Part shown: in pieces, positions 39,001 through 53,000 of the stretch
Position numbering within the stretch: the stretch's first letter is position 1
Layout of the letters: each line of letters opens with the position of its first letter
DNA from: Dasyornis broadbenti
Taxonomy: Eukaryota; Chordata; Aves; Passeriformes; Dasyornithidae
Assembly (NCBI GenBank): GCA_013397935.1
Contig: VZRN01006295.1
Location: forward strand, 1,241,392-1,305,391
DNA length: 64,000 bases
Reading direction: 5' to 3'
The notes under the pieces: generated by a model
The model's input: the letters and a program-made list of their open reading frames with translations, nothing else
The model's database searches: none
What the model was told of the DNA's origin: nothing
Translations under genes and position numbers: made by a program

Positions 39001-42000
39001 GAATAGGCATTATGATTTCTTGGATCAACGGAAGACTGATTTTGACCAAGACTATGAAGAGTTTTGCAGAGACATAAATGATCTTCATGTAGGTTTTATG
39101 ATACAAATAAGAATTTAATTTACTGATTAATCTTTTTTATCCTCTTTGAGTTACCACCAAAAAATTACACAAATCTCAAAGTTTGTATTTTGAAATTGAA
39201 AAATTATTCTAATATATTTCCACTTTAAAGCGTCAATTTATTATCTTTCCAACCAGTTTCATGGAATAGACTACTGAGGGTCTCTAACAAAAGGATTTTT
39301 CATTACTGTAGGCTAGCAAGAATAACACAAAAATGGGTAATTTCATTTGGGTGATTTCGTTGAGTGAATGGGAGCTCAGGACAAATAAGTCAGATAATTA
39401 ACTTTCCTGTAGTTCTGAAATCATGAGTTGTTGAATGGAAAGGGTGTCTGCAGAAGAAAAAAATGAAAATAAATTCTTGTCTTGCTTTGGCTGTTAAAGA
39501 GGTAAGCAAGCATTCTGTGAGGCCTCTTAGCATGGTGAAATATTGGAGGGTACAAAAGCTTTTGTTGGTTGCACAGCTACAGAGGGAACTTGGAAAGAAA
39601 ATGCCTCGAAAGTTGGCTGTGTTTTGTTTAATTATTGTGGGAAGGAAGAAAGGGAAAAGTAATACTTATTGAGATTAGTTTCACATCAACAAATTATCCT
39701 CTAATATATAGCGTGATAAATCCTGTCAAATAATACCTGGCGTATTTGAGGTGTGTGCCTTATAGACTTCTCTGATGTAGAATTATTTACTCTTCTTCAG
39801 GATCAATTAAGGAGTTTCATGGACACTACCTTTGAAAGTATTCTGAACACTGAAAGGGCACTGAGTATGTTGCAGAAATTTGAAAGGTAATATGTCCTAT
39901 CTAAATTGCTAAAACTCTGCCAGGCTGTGGAAATAAGACATTGAGGATAGTGGAAAGGGCAGGGGGAAGGGAGGAGGGGGGGCAAAGCAGGAGGCTCTCG
40001 TTTTTTAGATACAAAGAAAACCAACTCAGCCTTTTCTCACTTAACTGTTCAGCTCTGTTAAGGGTTGTCTTCTCTGTGGCTTGAATGCACAAACCCCTTG
40101 TTTTTTGTATCAGCAAACTCAAAATATAAGTCGACTTTGAACTTCATCTTTCAAAATCAGCTTAAGTACAGGAATACTGTCTGTTAGCATATTTGCCTTA
40201 GCTTTGTGCTTGAACAATGACATTAATTTGTTACCACAGTGCAGTTGGAAGAGAGTAAAATACTTTTATTAGGAAACAGTGAAATTTGTCTTTATAAATT
40301 AACATTGTTGCAAAACAGCCTCACTGTTTACTCTGTCAGTTTTCTTATTATAATCAGTTTAATAGAATAGACAGCTAGTGATGAATTGGTTACAGTTTGC
40401 TGCACATAATTTCAGCCCAGTGTTTGAAAACAGTGACAAAACAGAAAACGTGTAGGCTTACTTCAAAACTTTTATCATCTGGTCTAAATCTTGGTTGCTT
40501 GGAATCAGGTTGTGACAGCATTTGTTCAAGCTGAAAACTGCTGCTAAAGTAGTGATTTTCTAAACATGCAAGGGAATCTGGAATTGGCTGTATTTTCCAA
40601 CAATGCATTAGAAGGATTTCAGAAGTGTTGAAAGATTCTTTCCATGATTATTATTTTTCTAAGCAGATTACAAATCCCGAATCTTGGCATTGATGAAAAA
40701 TATCAGAAAATATTTCAAAACTATGGCCATGACATAGAAACCATCTGTAAGATCTACACTAAGCACAAGAAAGACCCTCCACTGGCTCGTAATCTGCCTC
40801 CAATAGCTGGTAAGATCTTGTGGGCACGCCATCTATTCCATAGGATCAAGGAACCCATGGAGATTTTCCAGAGGCACCCAACAGTTCTGCAAACACCAGA
40901 TGGCAAGCGCATAATCCGCAGCTACAACAAAGTAGCAAAAGTTCTTATGAAATTTGAGGTGATCTACCACGCGGAATGGCTTCAGCAGGTAAGCCAGCTG
41001 ATTTTGATGAAGATATTCCTTAAAGAAAAAAAGTGAAAAATGGTTGAATCCCAGGTTAGTAGCAGTAGTCAGGTATGCTAAGCTATAGACTTACAATGCC
41101 TCTTAAGTGAGGGGTGGAATAAGAAAAAGTACTTTACAAGAAAGTGCTCCTGTTAAAAAAACAGGGCCTGTAGTACTGTAGCTGAATTTAGGAACAGCTG
41201 AAAGACTATCATAATTAAGAAGTTAGAAAGAAAAATATTTCTTATGAAAATGTGTAATGAATATCCAGTGGTAGGCTTAGCTGCCCCTCAGTCTCCACCA
41301 TATTCTTTTGACTCTTGTGCAAGATCATCATGTGTGGGGAGAGGAGTTTTGTGAGCTGATTAGCTTAAGGTGAAAGCCGACGCAGAGGTTTCCTCTGCTT
41401 TGGACAATACGAATTTTATTTTCAGTGATAATCCATGGGTGCACTCTGTAAATGTATATTTAAAAAGCATCCAGTCTGAACAGATGATAGCATACACATT
41501 GCACAAATGGGCTTTGAGCCTGTTGTGGGTTTACCCTGACGAGCAACTAAGCACCACACAAATACTCCTTCACTTTCCTCCATGCACCCCCAGAAAGACA
41601 GGCAAGACGAAAGGAGAAGCAAAAGCAAAAAAACTTGTGGGTCATTAGTTGTTTAGTTAGTGAAGGAGAGGTGGAGGAAGAAAGAAAGAAAAGAAAGTTC
41701 TGCAGAGGCAATCTCTCACCACTTCCTGTGGGTCAAACAATGTCTAACCAGTTCCAGAGCAAAGGCTGACTAACCCCTTCAACTGCTGCCTTTCCCTTTG
41801 TATTGCTGAACATGATGTCATATGGCATGGAATATCCCTTTGCTTATTTTGTAACATCCTTTTGTTATTTCACGACATCTGCCTAGTTTTGTTGCTTCGC
41901 AGCCTCTTTGGCACGCTTCACCCTCGCTCCCAACCCCCAATCCATTCACTGTGTGGACAAAGTGAGAGCAAGAGAAGGCCTTGATGCTGTGCAAGCGCTG

Positions 42001-45000
42001 TTCAACTGAAACATTGGTGTGTTATCAGCTTTGTTTTGATAACAAATCTGATGACACCATACAAGCTGCTATGAAGAAAATTAAATCCAGTCAGAGAAAA
42101 TTAACCCAGTCAGACCCAGTACAAAGTAACTTCATTTCCTATTGACCATTTTGGGATACATGTGTGTGGGGGAAGGGGCAGAGGTCAGGCCTTGCCCCAG
42201 CAAGGTAGTCCCACACTCCACCCCTAGAGCCTGTATCCCAGCCCTCCAGTGGCTGCCAATCCCTGGCTCACCAAAGGCACTGCTCCACACCCACCTCTGG
42301 AACCGCTAACCCAACTCCTGAGTGGCCAAGTGACCAGAAGTCCCACCTGGGTAAGGGCCCAGGAAGGCCAAGGGGTATTTAAGGCTGACCACGAGGCTAT
42401 CAGATATCTTGACCCTACCTCCTCTTGGAATTTCTGTCTGAACATTGCTGGAACCCAGGAGCTGATAGCTATATGTGTGCTTTTCTAGATCTTTTCTGTC
42501 TTTCTTTCTTTATCTTTCTTCTTCTAATTCCCCTTCCTCAGAATATTTTGAGTAACTTAAGTGGGCTTAGATTTTGCAAAGTTGAATGGGCCAAGTTAAT
42601 GCTTTGAGAAATGTTTCATGTTGATTGAATGTTGTACTAAACCTTTTGCCAAACTTCTCTGATTTTCTAAAGTTGCCACTAAAGTCTTTTTTGTTGTTTT
42701 GGTCTCTTGAGAATATCTGGTTGGGATTTCTCCAGCACATCTAACTCTGAGTACATGAACAACCATAAGCCCTTTTAAGTGTCTCATCAAATGAGTTGTT
42801 TGGGGTCTTACAGGCAGAAAACTTTGTAGCCTGAATATTCTCCAGAAAACACGGTTTACCTTAAATTCTAAATCTCATTTGACTAATTTTTTCTCTCTTG
42901 AGTTTTGTACATAGAACCTCCGACTACCTCTATATTATCAAATGGCTTCTGTAGGAGCTATTTTAAAGCATTGAAATCTCTACACGTTTCTACTATCCTT
43001 TTGGCATATTTTTCACCTGCTGTTTCTTTGTTGACTTGTCAAGGAGCACATTATAGAAAAACTTGCCTCAGCCTTACAAAGCTGAAAAAGAAGGATCAGA
43101 ATCTCCAGATTACAGTTTTGAAGGTGGTATCACACTTGTCAGTGCATCTGCCTGTTGTTTTTGGAACTCAGGCCCAGCTTTTATACAACGTGGAAATGTC
43201 TGGTGTCGATAAACATCAGTCCTCTCAAAGATAATCTTACATCAGATCTGGGACTAGAAGTATCAGCTTTCTATTCTCCAGTCTGAATATATTACTAACT
43301 TTTTAGTTAGTAATATATTTAGTTACTAACTATTTCCTAACTTTTGCTTCCTCTTTCACACTTATATTGGACATGCATTGTGAAATGTAGTTTAAAGAAT
43401 AACCAGATTTGATTGTCTGATACTGTAAGTGGGAGTGTTTGTGTCAATTTTGTATACTAAACCAGGAGAAATTATTGCAATATTAGAGTACATATAGGAT
43501 GTTGTATTCAGACTTCCTTGACTCTGGTGCTGGATATATATTATTGGTGATTAATCCAATGTTGAGTGCAAGTTTTACATCAAGGAACCTGAAAAGGAGT
43601 ACCTCAACTGTTGTTGCATTATAGATCGTGTTCCAGGTACATCAGATCCAAATTTGGCACCATTAACCTGTTTATACTTGGTCCTGCTCTCAGGCAGTAA
43701 TGAAAACCGCTGTTGCACTTAGAAAGGTCTTTAACTTCAGTGCTTATTCTGCTAACTTGGGAAGGTCATATTTATTTTCATGTGCTCTTCACAGACAGCT
43801 GGTGTGTATCGCTCATATTTTATGGAAGGAATAGCAATGCTTCAGGAAGCCTTCTGCATTTGTTTAGTCTTTTTATCTTGGACTCAGTTTCTGTTTTGAT
43901 TCTAGTACTGAGCTGGATACCTGCATCATTCCAGGTATACTGATGATAATTTTCACTTCATTGTCTCATCTATAAAGACTGAGGCTAATATATGCTTCTT
44001 GTGGGGCTACATCTGTCCCCTTTGGCTAGATGATTTAGCAATCAGATTTTCTGATGTGTAGCATGCCTTGATGGAGCAGTCAAGTACACTCACCTTTCAT
44101 CCTTTGTAAAATAACTATAACGTCCCAGGCATCTCCCCTGAACTGGTGCCTTCCTTTATGATGTCTGAATGATCTGTGATGTGATTCTGATCTGTGCTAA
44201 AGCAACTCATCTGGTTTCTCCTAGAGCAAAGTCAAATCACCCTTGGCAGCGATATAAACTTGCTGAGCCCTCTCCAAATTCATACTCATTAGGTGAGAAT
44301 AAAGGGAGGTGGATTTGAAAAAAATTTCAAGTTTTGAAGCATACACACATGCTTTGAAAACATATGAAAAGCATATCCACTTTAACATCCATGCACTTGC
44401 CTACCAGGTACGGCAAAAAAAAGGGACTACTGCTCAGTAGTCTTGTCTCTTGAGGCAAGAAATGCAGATGGGTGTGGACATGAGTATCACAGAACACAAG
44501 GTGGAGCTCCTGCTCTACTCCTGAACAAAACAAAAAACGAGAGGGGGGCAAGTGTCCTGTGGGAAGTAGAAATGGAACACAAATAGGGATGTACCTCCTA
44601 TTGCTTTTTATTCCTCTGTACAATGTAAATGTTAAGCTTTAGTGTCACTTTCTGATATTTCTGAACATTTTTTCCCCTCTTTTTTCTACTTGTTACTGGA
44701 TGGTTACTGTCTTATTAATCCAGTTATTTTTTTTTTTTTTTAATAGCATAAGATCTAAGGCCATTATTTTTTTGCTATAGCAAATGATGTTCAACTTGGA
44801 TATATTAAAATAATAAATTACCTGGAAGTTTATACATTCCTATAATTCTTTGGCAGTGTAAGATTTGTGCCTTCAATGTACCCCTTATTTCCATTACCAG
44901 TTTCTGTTACCCTGATAATGAAAACTGGATGAAAAGAAAATATAAACTTGATAGTGGGAATAATGAGTATGAAGCTCAAAACTGAGTGCAGTAAGATTTG

Positions 45001-46998
45001 CTGTTGAATTTTACAGAAAAAGAATTGGCTTCTATTTAACGCAGTTGAGCTTTTATTTTTTTGAAGACTGATGATAGTGGGTAGAGCATGACAACTTCAT
45101 TTACAAAACTTCATTAGATGATTTCTTGAAAAAGGCTGCCTAAAATGTCTTGATAGTACATGATATTGCTGAAGCAAGCAGTATACTCCATTATATTTTA
45201 GACAATGAAAGGCAAATTTTCTCTGTGTTCCAGAAATAAAGAAAAAAGCACACTGAAATGTATCAGTGGATTATGAAACTATTGCCTAGCAATATGCTCC
45301 ATCTCAATGTAATGTAGTACATGAAATTTGAGGAGTGAATAAAGAACAATAAAATTACTTCAACAGAAGGACAACTGGAAAATAGGAAGAGTAGCACTGT
45401 TTTTAATGCAGGAAAAATTTGCCTGCCTAAGGCAGGGTTGCTTCTTGGTGTAAGCCAAATTTTCAGTGTGTGGTGGTCTAAGGAATGCTCTCCCTTCTAA
45501 TCACATAGAGAACAGATGGTCTTCTAATATTTAAATAAGGCAGTTAAACCAATTGTGTGATTAGGCTTTCCTTTTAAGAATTTTTTAAAAAAAAATCTAT
45601 AATAAACCTAATTTTAGTATTTTAAAAGATTTGCCCAGAGGTTGGATATAACTCGCAGTACCATTAAGATTGGAATGTGGTGTATTTGTCAGGTGTTGGA
45701 AAACTAGTGAAAGGAGAAATGGGGATAAGTTTATTCAAAAGATATGTGAAGAGGTTATCCAATAATACTTTAATTCATTGAGGAGGTTGTGTGCAGCCTT
45801 ACTGCAGAATGTGCAATAAGTTCTAAGGAGATGAGAGTTAAGATTTAACATGGTTGAAGCAAGAAAATCTATGGCTCTGATTTGATTTTGGACTGTGGAA
45901 TGCATTTATAAAAAAAAAAAAGCATTTATAAAATCCAAAACCCAACAGAAAAATATCTGTTGGATAAATAGTAATTTGATTGTTAAGCATTTGGGTACAT
46001 ACAGATTGTGTTAATAAATTTTTGTTTTGGATTCTTATACCATATCAATCTTTGTCAGCAGTACGTGATTTTAGTATCTGCCAAAGTAGTATTTATATCC
46101 AAACCAAAGTATGTTGTTGTATTGGCTTGTCTGATCAGGAATGGTGACTTTATTTCCTGCAGATTGAATTAACCAAAAGAGGACTTCAAGCAACTCTTTT
46201 GGTAAAAGCTCCAGAAACAGGGGAATTATTGGTGAATTTTGACCCTCAAATATTAACTTTAATCCGAGAAACAGATTGCATGGCCTACATGTGCCTTGAA
46301 ATTCCACCATTCGCAAGTGTTATTCAACAGCAGAGAGACTGGTACAAGAAGATTGTCAACAATTTGCACGTGGGTTTACTTTAGTTATTTTATGGATGTG
46401 TAGCGTATATTAAGATGCCTGGGTTCTAAACGTATGGAAGAGGAAAAATGATGATCAACGATTATGCACTAAGAAAATATTTGCAAATCTAATCTTTTAT
46501 TTGTATGACTGTCTTGAGGCACTTTTTTAAAAAAATATTTCTTGGCTTTATGTTTTCTATGAAGTTACTCTGCAGATGCATGAGTTTGGGGAAGCTCTGC
46601 AGAGTTTGGGGCAGAGATGAGGATGGGGCGGAAAGGAGGCTTACAAGATGCCTCGTTGCTTTCTTTCTAAATGATAGGCAATTTATATCTCATCCAGTAA
46701 TGAAGCCAACATTGGGCAGAATTTGTTTTGAGGGGATAGTTGGGAGGGAGGAACAGGTGGTTTGCCTTAAAGTGTAAAGCATTCAGCAGCTCTTTTTCCC
46801 AGCACTGATGTTTTACATAGATGTCTGTGGAATAGTTTAAAAAAGAGAAGCTGAAACTTCCCTTTCTCTTGTCTTTTAAATCCTTTGGATCATTTCAGCT
46901 GCCTATGGACAGGCAAGATTCTTGATGACTCAAGCTAGCACTTCAAAGATAGGTGTCCAGAAACCTATAGCTTTAAAGGACTACTTGATTCTGGAATG

Positions 46999-47034
<36 letters not shown>

Positions 47035-50000
47035 GAAGTCATAAAGTTTTCATGAGTTTAAGTCAAAGTTATTGCCAAACCTGTGAAACTAGATCAGCAG
47101 GTTAAAGAGGCATTAGAAAGCAAATAGTATATTAAAGTTCTGGTAAGGCTGATCTTATTAGAATTGCTAGAAAGTTCACTTAGATGTATTTTTGTTCTTG
47201 ATCTTTTGGTCTTCTGTAACACACATTTACAGACTGAAATTTGCAAGCTTTTTCTGTCATGTGGTTTAAGCCCAGGAGATAGCCAAGCATCACACAGTTG
47301 TTCCCTTACACCCCTCCTTGGAATGGAGAAGACAATCTGAAGGTTAAAATAGAAAACGTGAGCTGAGATAAAGATGAATTAATAGGGAAGGCAAAAACTG
47401 CATGCACAGGGAAAAATAAAATCAGGAAATAATTTACTATATCCCATTGACTGACTGGTGTTTAACCGTCTCTGGGAAAACAAGGCAGTATCACAGCTAC
47501 TTGGGAATAAAAACACTAGCTCTGAGTGTCCCCCTCCCTCCTTTTGCCCTCATCTTACATTTTTAAGCATGATGTCATAGGTATGAGATCCCATTAATCA
47601 GCTGGGGTCCTGGCTGCATCCCTTCCCAGCTTCTTGTGTGTCCCCAGTCACCAGCAGGATGCGAGAAGCAGGAAAGGACTCAATGCTGTACCAGCACTGT
47701 TTAGCAATACCCAAAATATGGGTGTGTTAACAAGCAATGTGTGACCACCGATTTGTAGTCACAATTCTAAAACATGGCATCATGTGAGCCATTGTGGAAG
47801 AAATTAACTCCATCACAGCACCAGTGCAATCAAAGATTGATTTCTGTGTGAAGTAGTACTTCACACAGAGCAACAAATATATTTAGAGATACAAAGAGCA
47901 ATAAATAGTGAACTTCTGCCAAAAATAATGAAAGTCTTTCCCCAGCAATTAATTACAACTTCTTAAGAATTTCAACAATGTACATATAGATGAATTTTAT
48001 TAGTTTAAGTAATCATAAATATGTGTATATGAAGAGGTTCAAATCAGTGTACAATAACTAATGGTTTCATTCTCTTTTTATTTCAGGTGATGCTGGCAGA
48101 ATACAAAAGAATTAAACTGAAAATACAACAACCTTTTGAACAACTGATGGCTCCTCAATTAGTAAAAGTAGATGATGCTATCCAGCCAGGTCTAATGTTA
48201 CTGAACTGGACGTCCTTGAATATTGAAAAATACATTAATACAGTTTTTTACAAGCTAGGTAGGCCACTTGCCTCCTTCTATTAACTTCTGGTTATTTGTT
48301 CTATACAAATGCAAGTTCTATTATGAGATTACAGTTCTTTGTATGATTTGCATTTAATTGATTTAGACATGAAAAATATTGGAATTTTCACCTGTCCTGT
48401 ATTTCATGAAACCTTTGTTTTATAACACCACCTTCTTTTTGTCTTACATGTTCATCAAATTTTTACTAACATATATATTAGGCAATCGGGATTACACCAA
48501 GAATTAAATAATGTGCAAAGGATCCAGTGTATTCTGGATCTAAAGAATGATAGCTACTTTTAAAAAGAGCTCTTGGGTTTCAGACATTTCCTAGGTCTGC
48601 TTTTTTGTTTCTATAATGTACAAAACAGCTTCTCAGGGGATAATACACTGATTCAGTTGGCACTGTCACTGCTCAATAGCATTTCATATTAATCTGGGTT
48701 TTTTTGACATCAGTCTCTTTAAAACTGATGCATACACATCTGGCACAACAGTTTTAGAAAACAGGTGAACCTGTAGTCTTTTTGAAAGATTATCACAAGG
48801 TTGCATTGAGATACGTTTTTTCTCTGAAGATACCAAATTCCTTTTACTTCAGCTTAATTAATACAGCAAACAGATTTTATTTCTTCAAATTGCATTAAGA
48901 GTTATAGTGGAAATTTTCTTTAGTTGAAATGGCAAATTAAAGTGCATTTTGGATGCTAGCCTGACGTTGTGCTCAATTTAATTTTGAATAATACAAGTAG
49001 TTTGAGTCTGGAACAGGCACTTTGCTGCTATTTCAGCTTCAGGACTGAGAGCAGATTGCTATTAAACTTTGAAAATGCAAGTAATTGTTTTTAGTTAACT
49101 ATTGTTTGGCTTCTAACATTTGTTTGAAGGATAGTGATTTTATTTGATGAAAGTTTCTGTTGCTAGTAAGTTCTCCAAGTTGTAACTAGTTCAAGCTACA
49201 GGAGAAAGTGGAATATTCTTGGCCCTCAATTAAATGTTAATGTCTTAAAGTATACATATTTCAAACCTTAAGTCAATCTTATATGTATTTATAAAATATA
49301 TTACATTTTATAAAAATCTGTGACATATGTTTATGCAATAGATTATTTTTGTACAATATAGTTATCTTTTAGCATGTATATAGCATATGCTAGGTAAGCA
49401 TGTGTTATGCAAAAAGGTAATTATGATTTCTGTGGTGAAGCTGGCCATAAAAGTTTAGATGCTTGAAGTAAATTGATTAAGGTGTAGAATTCATATACAA
49501 TTGAGTATGATAGTTGAAGTAAAAATTTAAATAGGACTCTGCAAAGGCTATTGTTTTAAACTTTTAAGCTTGTCTTGGATCTTCTGTTTTCTTCAAAAGC
49601 TGGGCTGGAGTTATTGCTTGATCGAGTGAATGACTTGGTTGAATTTCGTATTGATGCTGTCCTTCAAGAAATGAATAGAGTGCCACTCTGTATGCTGCCA
49701 GAAGATGAACCACTGAGCTGTGAGGAATTTCTCCAAAAGACTAAAGTTAGTAGATAAAAGTTTCATGAAGAAGAGATTGATGACTTTGAATTAAGATATT
49801 TTTCTTTTTTATGAGATAAAAAATTCTGAATGCAGAATTAATGAAGCATGCATGGGATACACATGAAAATCCCCACTTGCTTGGCTGGCACCTTAAAATG
49901 GAATAAAAGTACCAAATGCAAAGAGATCTGAGCCAAGATGTTCTTTTCTATTCATTATCAATGTCAAGCCAGATAGTGTATGGTATTTATTTTATGCTTT

Positions 50001-53000
50001 CATATAATTCAAAAATTTTATCTCTGTGATAGTATTTTTTTTTTTGTCATTGTTCCTGTTTAAATAAGGGAATTCTCCAGCACTTACCTGAGGAAAGTGT
50101 AAAGCCCCTTCCTTCACCCCATCAAAATACTTTTATGTTGTGAGTAATTAACCATAAACATGTAAATTGTTGGTTAGAAAACTGATAAAGGTCATAATGA
50201 AATTGAATGTCAGAATGATTTTCTGAGGCAATAGTAAGATATTCTTGAATTTTACGTTATGATGTCTAATGTGTTTTCTCCTGAAATAAACTTTGGTTTG
50301 ATAAAGATTGTAGAAAATCAAGTAGAAAATCCCCATCCCTTTTCTTTTGTGGCTATATATATTACAAATGAAAGTCTTGGTTTTCACAGTGTTTTTAGCT
50401 CTTTGGCCCTTTCCCTTTTGGCTGTTGTAACAGCTCACCTTGTTGTTAAATACAGAGTAAAATTTAAAATATTATTTTATAGAATGAGTAGTAGTTTGTA
50501 TGCCTCACAATTCATAGTTGTTTTTGTTGATCCTGCTGCTGCCTTCCTGATTGGGCAGGTACTAAAATATATATTCACTAAGATAAAAATATGTGAGAGT
50601 AAGCACAAAAACTTCTTTGCACTGTATGATAACTTGAAAACTGGAACTGGTACATGGCAATTACACACATAGCAATTACAACAGCCAATTGATTTGAGTT
50701 AGCAGAGTAAGTGGTATACGAACCCCAGTTATGGGTACAATGAAAATAGTAACAGTTTGTAAGCTTATTGTAATTTTTAATTAAAGGGAACTAGAAATAA
50801 ATTCTGTCATCTAAGAGGTGTCTTTAAGTTTCTAAAGAAATTGCTGCAACAAAAATAATTACCCAGTAGAAAAATCCCAGAGTACTTTGTTTAGTGGTTA
50901 CTGTGATATTGCAAGTTAGATCTGCCTTCTCTCTCAACTCGACAGAATCATTTAGGAAGGCCTAAAATTGTCTTAAAATTTGGAAGTGACTTAAACTTGT
51001 CAATGGCTGAATATTTCCAATTATTGATTTTCAATCATGAAACAAAGGTAGCCATGTTTGATTAAGCTGAATCTGAATGAAATATAAGACAACAAAGAAG
51101 AAAAAAATAGCCATTATAGGTAGCTGAAGCATACTTGATTGATTTTATCATAAGTATTAGAGAAAATAGATGCACAATACTGTAATAGGTTTCTGATTTT
51201 TTTTTGATCTCAAGCTTTGATTTCTTCTCTCTCCAGTTGATAATTTTTGTGTTTATTCTAATAATAAATACAACTTGTACAGATTTTATTCTCTATTTAG
51301 CTGTAAATGGGAAATATGATTGGCTAATACTCGTTATGGCACAGGCAATTAATGTAAAATGGCAATGATTAAAAGAAGTGTTGAATCTCCCATGTCTACA
51401 TTGGAAAGTAAAGAAAATTAAGAAGCACTTACTTTTGGGAGCCTTTTAGTGGAACCAGGCTTTATAAACACTGATTTATGGTGTTAACTATGGTTGAATC
51501 ATATGATTTGAGAAAGAGGCCTAAGCAATTTTAAAGACATCTGTGACATCTTGTCAACACTTAATAGTTTGGAACAAGCCAATTTAAAATTAATGTTGTG
51601 TATGGGTCTGGTTTTTCCCAAATCTTAGGCCTTGATATTTGTGGTAATAAAGGCTGCTATGACTGTGAAATTGACATGAGAAGTGTGAAGATAAGAGCAT
51701 ATCTTTGTTTTGGTTCGATAACAGGAGCTTTGTGTAAAAGGTTCTCAGACTTTACACTTAAAAAGCTCGCTGGTGGAAGCCGCTGCTAATGATCTGATTG
51801 ATATGTTGCTTGACACTGAGGAACAGGCCAATAAAGATGAGAAGTCTGCTGTACTCAGTGGTGAAAAAAAAGTCAAAAATACAGGTAAGAAGATTGTATT
51901 GTATTGCATGATGTTTTTTCTTTTATGTTTCTTTTTTGTGTTGGGTGATATTGTAGCTTAGGTGACTGAAGTACTGAAGAGTATCTAATGTCCAAAGACT
52001 TTTCTTTGAATTTGCCTGGATAATGGATAATCTAACAATCATTTATCATCTACAAAATAGGTCAATATAATTTATCTAACTTGCACATTGGAAAGTTAAT
52101 GCCATAAAAGCAACTACTTAGTAGCCTTGTTTAGTTGCTGGACTTCCAAAGAAAAGAGAATAAAATATAATATCTAAATTTTGATAATAATCATGCCAGT
52201 TTGTACTGAATAAGAAGGCAGATAGGAATAAAAGACCTGCTACAGTGAGGTTCAGATTACAAATGAGTAATTCTGCACTTCTCTAAAATTATTTCAGACA
52301 CCTGTGGAAGTGTTGCTTTATTGTATTTTCAAGTCCCTTAAGTCAACTTAACTAACAAGATCTTTGATGTTTTAGCAACTGAAGAGGAAAGAAGATCAAA
52401 AAACTTGACTTCCTCACAAAATTCCAGTGAGATGTGGGCTGGTCTGTCTCCTACAGCAAAGAGGAAGAGAATGGATTTAGAAAAGTTAGAGGAAAAAGCC
52501 AACGAACTGCTTTCTTACTTCAACACTCGTAACATTGATGCCCTTTTGAAAGTCACTCGAAACACTCTGGAGACCATCCGCAAGCGCATTCACGTATCTT
52601 CCAACATCAACTTCTTAGGTGGCTGCATTGCAGTACATTCCTCTCTTAGGCTACATAAAGAAAAATGTAAATGTAGTATCCCATAACTGTATAAACAGCA
52701 GTAGCAAATGTAAAAGCGGGGAAAACAAAGGGAGTTTGATTAAGCTGTCTTGTTAAATTACAATTGATAACATTGTATATTTCCAACAGTATTTTTTTCT
52801 TGTGACAGTAGGAAAGTGTCATTACAATGCTGTTTCTCTTAGGTCTCACTGTACTATTCTGAAGCTGGATATTATATTTGGAGCTAGACATAATTGATAA
52901 GTTTTTTATAAGACCTTGATAACTTGATAAGTTATCACTGGAGTTATAGGTTATCAGTTATTAGCTTGGCAAGTTAAGACCTTGGTAACTTGACAAGACT

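Larger units (their letters stand above)
40989..46162 (+). other. DNAH5: DNAH5 intron 14, largest intron, with two LTRs and a hairpin
   Basis: GT-AG intron of 5.2 kb, phase 0. It holds LTRs at 41521-42123 and about 42160-42740 and a perfect inverted repeat at 43286-43319. Nothing else was recognised between 43320 and 46162 apart from short A/T runs. Confidence 0.8.

Noticed and set aside
42150..42763. ACATG repeat (about 42159 and 42757) as a target duplication of the second LTR in intron 14
   Set aside because: The right boundary would end in GT rather than CA, so the match is probably chance.
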